Assembly (NCBI RefSeq): GCF_016702655.1 | Contig: NZ_JADJDO010000002.1 | Span: 248,001-312,000 of the forward strand | Length of the DNA: 64,000 bases | Source: Ideonella sp. | GTDB taxonomy: Bacteria > Pseudomonadota > Gammaproteobacteria > Burkholderiales > Burkholderiaceae_C | Reading direction: 5' to 3' | Part shown: positions 59,332 through 64,000 of the stretch, one piece after another | How the letters are laid out: each line of letters begins with the position of its first letter | How positions within the stretch are numbered: the stretch's first letter is position 1 | Notes under the pieces: generated by a model | Told to the model about the DNA's origin: nothing | The model's database searches: none | What the model saw: only the letters and a program-made list of their open reading frames with translations | Position numbers and translations under genes: made by a program

Positions 59332-62300
59332 ATGAGTCAAGCAGCCAACCGCCCCGAACTCGCGGAGCCGATCGCAATCATCGGCATGGCGTGCATCTTT
59401 GCGCGGGCGCCCGACCTGCGCACGTACTGGAACAACATCCTCCTGGGCGTGGATGCGATCGGCGAGCCCGTCGAAGCGTGGGGCGGCCAGCGTTACCTCG
59501 ACGCGGGCCGGATCAAGACCCAGGCCGGCGGCTTCCTGAACGATCTGTACCGCTTCGATCCGCGCGAGTTCGGCATCATGCCCAACTCTGTCGATGGGGG
59601 CGAGACCGACCAGTTCCTTGCCCTGAGGGTGGCGCGCGACGCGCTCGCCGACGCCGGCTATCTGCGCCCGGGTGCCGATCACCTCGAGACCGGCATCGTT
59701 CTCGGCCACAGCGCCTACTTGCATCGTGGGCAGGTCACGGTCATCCAGCAGAACATCGTCATCGACCAGACGATCGATCTGTTGCGCGCCGCGCTGCCGC
59801 ATGTCGACGAGACCGGTCTCGACGGACTGCGCAAGTTGTTGCAGGCCAAGCTGCCGCCGACCAACGCCGACAACGCGCCCGGCCTGGTGCCCAACATGAT
59901 GACCGGACGCATCGCGAACCGGCTCAACCTGCGCGGCCCCAACTACGTGCTCGACGCGGCATGTGCGTCGTCGCTTCTCGCGGTGTCTGCCGCGATCGAC
60001 GAGCTGCGCATGCGGCGCAGCCGGATGATGCTTGCCGGCGGCGTCAACGCGACCCTTCCCGCCGATGTGTCCACGAGCTTCACCCAGCTTGGTGCGCTCA
60101 GTGCGCGCGGGAGGATCCGGCCTTTCGAGGCCGGCAGCGACGGCACGCTGCTCGGCGAGGGGCTCGGGGTCGTGGTGCTCAAGCGACTCGACGATGCGTT
60201 GTCCGACGGCGACCGCATCTACGCCGTGTTGCGTGGCGTCGGGCAGTCGAGCGACGGGCGCGGCACCGGTCTGCTCGCGCCCAGCCACGACGGCGAGACG
60301 CTTGCGATGCGCCGCGCCTACGCGGCCACGGGGGTCGATCCGGACAGCGTGGGCCTCGTCGAGGCGCATGGCACTGGCATTCCGCTCGGCGACAAGACCG
60401 AGATCGCGTCGTTGAAATCGATCTTCGGCGAGCGCACCACGCCGACCGGCGTGAAAGCGCTTGGCTCGGTCAAGTCGATGATCAGCCACTGCATCCCTGC
60501 CGCGGGGATCGCGAGCCTGATCAAGATGGCGCTCGCGCTGCAGCACCGCACGCTGCCGATGACCTTGTGCGAGCAGGTCAATCCCGAGCTCGGCATCGAG
60601 CAGACGCCGTTTTTCGTCAATACCCGCAATGCGCCGTGGATGGCCCGGCTCGGCCAGCCGCGCCGCGCCGGCGTCAACTCGTTCGGCTTTGGTGGCATCA
60701 ACGCGCATGCGATCCTCGAACAGGCGCCTGCCCAGGCCAACCAGCCCAAGCACTTGACATTCTGGCCAGCCGAGCTCTGCGTGCTCTCGGCCGAGTCCGG
60801 GGAAGCGCTGCAAGCCAAGCTCGACGACCTCGGCGCCGCCATAGCGCGCAGCCCCGCCTGGCGGCTCGCCGAGATTGCGGCCGCCCTCGCGAAGGCCGAC
60901 GCGGCAGGGCAGCACCGCCTGGCCATCGTGGCCCGAGACCTCGGCGGTCTCGCCAAGGGCATTGCGCAGGCGCAAGCCCGGCTGCGCGGGGGCGCCGACG
61001 CACAGTGGCAGACGCGCTCCGGCCTGGCCTACAGCGCCCAGCGGGAAGGCGGCAAGCTGGCGTTCCTCTTCCCCGGCGAAGGGTCGCAGTATCCCGAGAT
61101 GCTGGCCGACATTGCGCCGTACTTCCCGCCGGTCCAGCACTGGCTCGACTTCTGGCACGGCCTGTACGACCTGCCTGCCGGCCACACCCGTACCGATATC
61201 GTCTTCCCACCGATCGAGGTCGGCGCCGAACGTCGGGCGCAACTCGAACAGCGCCTGAACGACATGGACGTCGGTTCAGAGGCGGTCTTCATCGGCGGCC
61301 TGGCGATGTTCGAACTGCTCGTGTCCTTGGGCGTGCGCGCCGACGCGATGATGGGGCACAGTTCAGGCGAGTCGGCGGCGCTCGTCGCCAGTGGCGCCAA
61401 TCCGGCGTCTGCGCCGGAAGAGCTCGCGGCTTGCATCAGCCGGCACTTCGCGGTTTACGAGTCGCTGCTCGCCGAGGGCAAGATTCCAACCGGCGCCCTG
61501 CTTGCCGTCGGCGCCCTGCCGCCAGACACGGTGGAAGAGCAACTCGCCGCGGTCGGTCGCGACGTGGTCGTCGCGATGGACAACTGCGCCAACCAGATCG
61601 TGCTGTACGGCCAGCCCACGGGCATCGAGCGGGTGCAGAAAGCGCTGACGGCCCTCGGCGGCATCTGCATGCCGCTGCCCTTCGATCGGGGTTATCACAC
61701 GCCAGCCTTCGCCGACGCGAGCGCGGCCTTTTTGAAATACTACAAGGCGATCAAGCTTGGCAAACCTGCGGTGCCGCTCTATTCCTGTGCGTCGGTGGAT
61801 GTCTTCCCCGAGAGTGCGGCGGCGGTCCGCCAACTCGCCGCAGCGCAATGGTCGAAGAAGGTGCGTTTTCGCGAGACGGTGCTCAAGATGCACGACGACG
61901 GCGTGCGGCTTTTCGTCGAGGTCGGACCGTCGGCCAAGCTGAGCGCCTTCGTCAACGACGTGCTGATCGACCGCGAGTACGTGGTACTGCCTACGAACGT
62001 GCGACGCCGCGGCGGCGTCGAGCAGATTCTGTCGGTGCTAGGCCAACTCTACGTTGCAGGGCGCCCATTCGAACTGGCGCGCCTGTTCGAGCAGCGCGCG
62101 ATCGACGCGATCGATCTGCAGGGCGCTTCCGAGAAGTCGCGACCCCCACTGCTCGACAACACCATGCCGATGGTTCGCCTGAGTGAAGGCGAGCGGGTCC
62201 GGGTGCGCGAACTGGTCGGAACGCCCGCTGTAGTGCCGACGGAGCCCGTGCATGCGATGCAAGCCGCGCCCGCCGCTGCCGCTGGCGGCGGCGACTCTGC

Positions 62301-64000
62301 CCGGACGCAGGTGATGAGCGAGTACTTCGGGTTGATGCGCGGCTTCCTCGATCAGCAGCGGGCGCTGGTCGAGATCGTCTCCCAGGGGGAGGCCATCGGG
62401 ACTGATGCGATGCAGGCCCAGGTCTCGTCGAGCCACGCCAACGACAGCCGTACGCCACTGCTCGACACCATCGTCGAACTCGACGATGTCCATGTCTTCG
62501 CCCAGTGCCGGGTCGGGCTCGACAACGACTGCTTCATCCGCGACCACGTCCTGTCGGGTCCGGTGTCGGACGAAGGCAGCGGCCTGCATGGGCTGGCCTG
62601 CGTGCCCTTCATGGTCAGCCTCGAGATCATGGCCGAGGCCTGCGCGCTCCTTGCGGGGCGCTGCGACGTCCGAGTCATCGAGAACGTCAAGGCGTTCGAC
62701 TGGATCGCGCTGGATGATGGCGCGCTCACGCTCGACGTCCACGCCGAGGTGCTCGATCGCGAGCGTGGCCGCTTTGCCGCGCGCATCGTTACGTTGCGGG
62801 GCGTGGCCGTCAGCGCCGAGTTCGGATTCGAATCCGACTGGAGGTTGCAGGGCGTTGCGCCGCTGACGGAGCACCGGCCGTGGGGCATCGACGTGCCCAA
62901 CATGTATACGCCGGGCCGCTACGCCATGTTCCACGGGCCGGTGTTCCAGAGCATGCGCGAGATCGCCGGCTGGGACGACAGCGGCATCGACGTGCGCCTG
63001 AGCCCGGTGGGGCTCACCGGGTTCTTTGCCGAAGGGCACCGGCCGCAGCTGATCCTCAACCCGGTGCTGCTCGACGCGCTGGGGCAGGTCGTGCCGTGCT
63101 GGTTGGTCCAGTACGTGGGGCCGGAATTCCATTCGTTCCCCTCCACGATCGGCCGCATCGAGTTGCACGAACCCTGCCCGGCCGATCGCGAGGGTGTTGT
63201 CATGCGCGCCCGCCAGCATCCCGTGGACCCCGCCGAGACCGCCATTGAAGCGCCGCGCCTTTGGCAGTTCGAATGCACCGATGGCGAGGGCCGCGTCCTG
63301 CTGCGCGGTGGCGACATGGTCAACCTGTTCTTCCGGGTGACCCCTTCGTACCATGCTGCGCGAACCTATCCGCTTGGCGGCTGGCTGGGCGCCCCTGTCG
63401 CCCATGCCATCGACGATCAGACCTTGCTGTGGCAAGTGCCGTTGATGCCGGAGGAGTTGTGCCAGCAGTCAGGCGGCATCTGCCTGCGCGTGCTCGCGCA
63501 CGCCGTGCTCGACGAGTCGGAGCGGGCGCAGTGGCGCACCCTCGAGGGCCCGTTGCGGCGCCGCCGCGAGTGGCTTTACGCGCGCGCGGCGCTGAAGGAG
63601 GCGGTGCGGCACTGGATTCATCTGCAGACCGGGCAGCTGCTCTACCCGTCCGACATCGTGGTCGAGCATGATCCGCAGGGCGCACCCTGGGTTGATGGCT
63701 GGTGGTGCGACCGGCTCATCGGGCCGCCGCGGGTCTCGCTGTCCCATGATGCGGTGCACTGTGTCGTCGCTGTCAGCCCCTCGGACCGTCCGGTCGGCGT
63801 CGATTTCGAGTCTCTGGCCAACGCGCGCAGGCCCGAACTGCTGGCCGGCGCCCTGGCTCCCGCGGAGCAGGCCCTGATCGAAGGTTGCAGCGGCAGCGAC
63901 CTCGACGAGCGACTGTTGCGCCTGTGGTGCGCCAAGGAAGCTGCCGCCAAGTGTCTGGGCATCGGCCTGCAGGGACAGCCATGGGCGTATACCATCGCGC
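59332..64000 (+). CDS. Lipid/polyketide synthase subunit 2: KS - AT - DH - phosphopantetheinyl transferase (runs off window)
   Basis: An uninterrupted frame of 1,556 codons to the window end. Residues 13-460 form a KS with C211 (DAACASS), H346 (EAHGTG) and H386 (MISHCIPAAG). Residues 560-880 form an acyltransferase with GEGSQYPEM and GHSSGE (S677). A helical MSEYFGLMRGFLDQQ linker follows, then a hot-dog dehydratase-like region near FIRDHVLSGPVS (about residues 1060-1330). The end is a phosphopantetheinyl transferase: GVDFES (D1491, E1493) and LWCAKEAAAK (K1535, E1536). A PPTase fused to the synthase would activate the ACP of subunit 1. An AGGA ribosome-binding site precedes ATG 59332. Confidence 0.85.
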   Translation, partial: MSQAANRPELAEPIAIIGMACIFARAPDLRTYWNNILLGVDAIGEPVEAWGGQRYLDAGRIKTQAGGFLNDLYRFDPREFGIMPNSVDGGETDQFLALRVARDALADAGYLRPGADHLETGIVLGHSAYLHRGQVTVIQQNIVIDQTIDLLRAALPHVDETGLDGLRKLLQAKLPPTNADNAPGLVPNMMTGRIANRLNLRGPNYVLDAACASSLLAVSAAIDELRMRRSRMMLAGGVNATLPADVSTSFTQLGALSARGRIRPFEAGSDGTLLGEGLGVVVLKRLDDALSDGDRIYAVLRGVGQSSDGRGTGLLAPSHDGETLAMRRAYAATGVDPDSVGLVEAHGTGIPLGDKTEIASLKSIFGERTTPTGVKALGSVKSMISHCIPAAGIASLIKMALALQHRTLPMTLCEQVNPELGIEQTPFFVNTRNAPWMARLGQPRRAGVNSFGFGGINAHAILEQAPAQANQPKHLTFWPAELCVLSAESGEALQAKLDDLGAAIARSPAWRLAEIAAALAKADAAGQHRLAIVARDLGGLAKGIAQAQARLRGGADAQWQTRSGLAYSAQREGGKLAFLFPGEGSQYPEMLADIAPYFPPVQHWLDFWHGLYDLPAGHTRTDIVFPPIEVGAERRAQLEQRLNDMDVGSEAVFIGGLAMFELLVSLGVRADAMMGHSSGESAALVASGANPASAPEELAACISRHFAVYESLLAEGKIPTGALLAVGALPPDTVEEQLAAVGRDVVVAMDNCANQIVLYGQPTGIERVQKALTALGGICMPLPFDRGYHTPAFADASAAFLKYYKAIKLGKPAVPLYSCASVDVFPESAAAVRQLAAAQWSKKVRFRETVLKMHDDGVRLFVEVGPSAKLSAFVNDVLIDREYVVLPTNVRRRGGVEQILSVLGQLYVAGRPFELARLFEQRAIDAIDLQGASEKSRPPLLDNTMPMVRLSEGERVRVRELVGTPAVVPTEPVHAMQAAPAAAAGGGDSARTQVMSEYFGLMRGFLDQQRALVEIVSQGEAIGTDAMQAQVSSSHANDSRTPLLDTIVELDDVHVFAQCRVGLDNDCFIRDHVLSGPVSDEGSGLHGLACVPFMVSLEIMAEACALLAGRCDVRVIENVKAFDWIALDDGALTLDVHAEVLDRERGRFAARIVTLRGVAVSAEFGFESDWRLQGVAPLTEHRPWGIDVPNMYTPGRYAMFHGPVFQSMREIAGWDDSGIDVRLSPVGLTGFFAEGHRPQLILNPVLLDALGQVVPCWLVQYVGPEFHSFPSTIGRIELHEPCPADREGVVMRARQHPVDPAETAIEAPRLWQFECTDGEGRVLLRGGDMVNLFFRVTPSYHAARTYPLGGWLGAPVAHAIDDQTLLWQVPLMPEELCQQSGGICLRVLAHAVLDESERAQWRTLEGPLRRRREWLYARAALKEAVRHWIHLQTGQLLYPSDIVVEHDPQGAPWVDGWWCDRLIGPPRVSLSHDAVHCVVAVSPSDRPVGVDFESLANARRPELLAGALAPAEQALIEGCSGSDLDERLLRLWCAKEAAAKCLGIGLQGQPWAYTIA

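Noticed and set aside
58645..61242. 865-codon minus-strand open frame opposite the synthase
   Set aside because: Shadow of the KS/DH coding region; no start signal or family motifs.
59289..62186. 965-codon plus-strand frame overlapping synthase subunit 2
   Set aside because: Arg/Ala-rich out-of-frame reading; the frame from 59332 holds all KS, AT, DH and PPTase motifs without a stop.

Overview
The window is GC-rich DNA in which nearly every base is coding. Gene content (NnrS, a DUF883/holin/YqjK trio, TamA/TamB, FbpABC-type iron uptake, PHB-depolymerase-like esterases) suggests a betaproteobacterium of the Burkholderiales, near Rubrivivax, Leptothrix or Methylibium. This placement is inferred from gene families and composition; there is no rRNA here to confirm it.

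1-26 kb is ordinary chromosomal backbone: a nitronate monooxygenase-like enzyme with nnrS, a small membrane-protein trio, a dienelactone hydrolase, tRNA-Arg(CCT) next to a PIN/RHH toxin-antitoxin pair, a wax-ester synthase/DGAT-type acyltransferase, the tamB-tamA-VWA block, a diguanylate cyclase, an M16 peptidase, a Fur-box-flanked ferric iron ABC transporter whose genes are split over both strands, a C-terminal processing protease, a MoeB-like enzyme, a LOG-family protein and arginase. The TamB frame is cut by one in-frame amber codon. A 22-bp piece of the tRNA 3' end is repeated about 0.8 kb away, so the toxin-antitoxin pair sits between two att-like repeats.

26.7-35 kb is a compact same-strand run that looks like an operon: a DUF11 lipoprotein, a sulfatase-like hydrolase, a sulfotransferase, a small helical protein, a NodT-type outer membrane factor, and an inner-membrane protein combining a PqqD-like domain, an M50-like membrane domain without its catalytic residues, and a HlyD adaptor. 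Together they could modify and export a sulfated product.

35-51 kb is an accessory island made almost only of secreted proteins. It holds four paralogues of an unrecognised predicted beta-propeller family (three with a CxxCNxGAGN motif), two serine hydrolases plus one badly decayed copy, two near-identical PHB-depolymerase-like lipoproteins (one frameshifted), and two other exported proteins. A C12 tract lies in a divergent intergenic region and a G14 tract lies inside a coding region. Tandem duplications and a possible transposase remnant show repeated rearrangement.

51-64 kb encodes a very large two-subunit polyketide/PUFA-synthase-like lipid synthase. Subunit 1 reads [NPD-NPD]-KS-AT-ACP-KR-DH but is broken in this sequence by a 1-nt G-run insertion and an amber codon, both within the KS. 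Subunit 2 reads KS-AT-DH-PPTase, is intact, and runs off the end of the window. This synthase and the 26.7-35 kb operon are the strongest candidates for undescribed biology.
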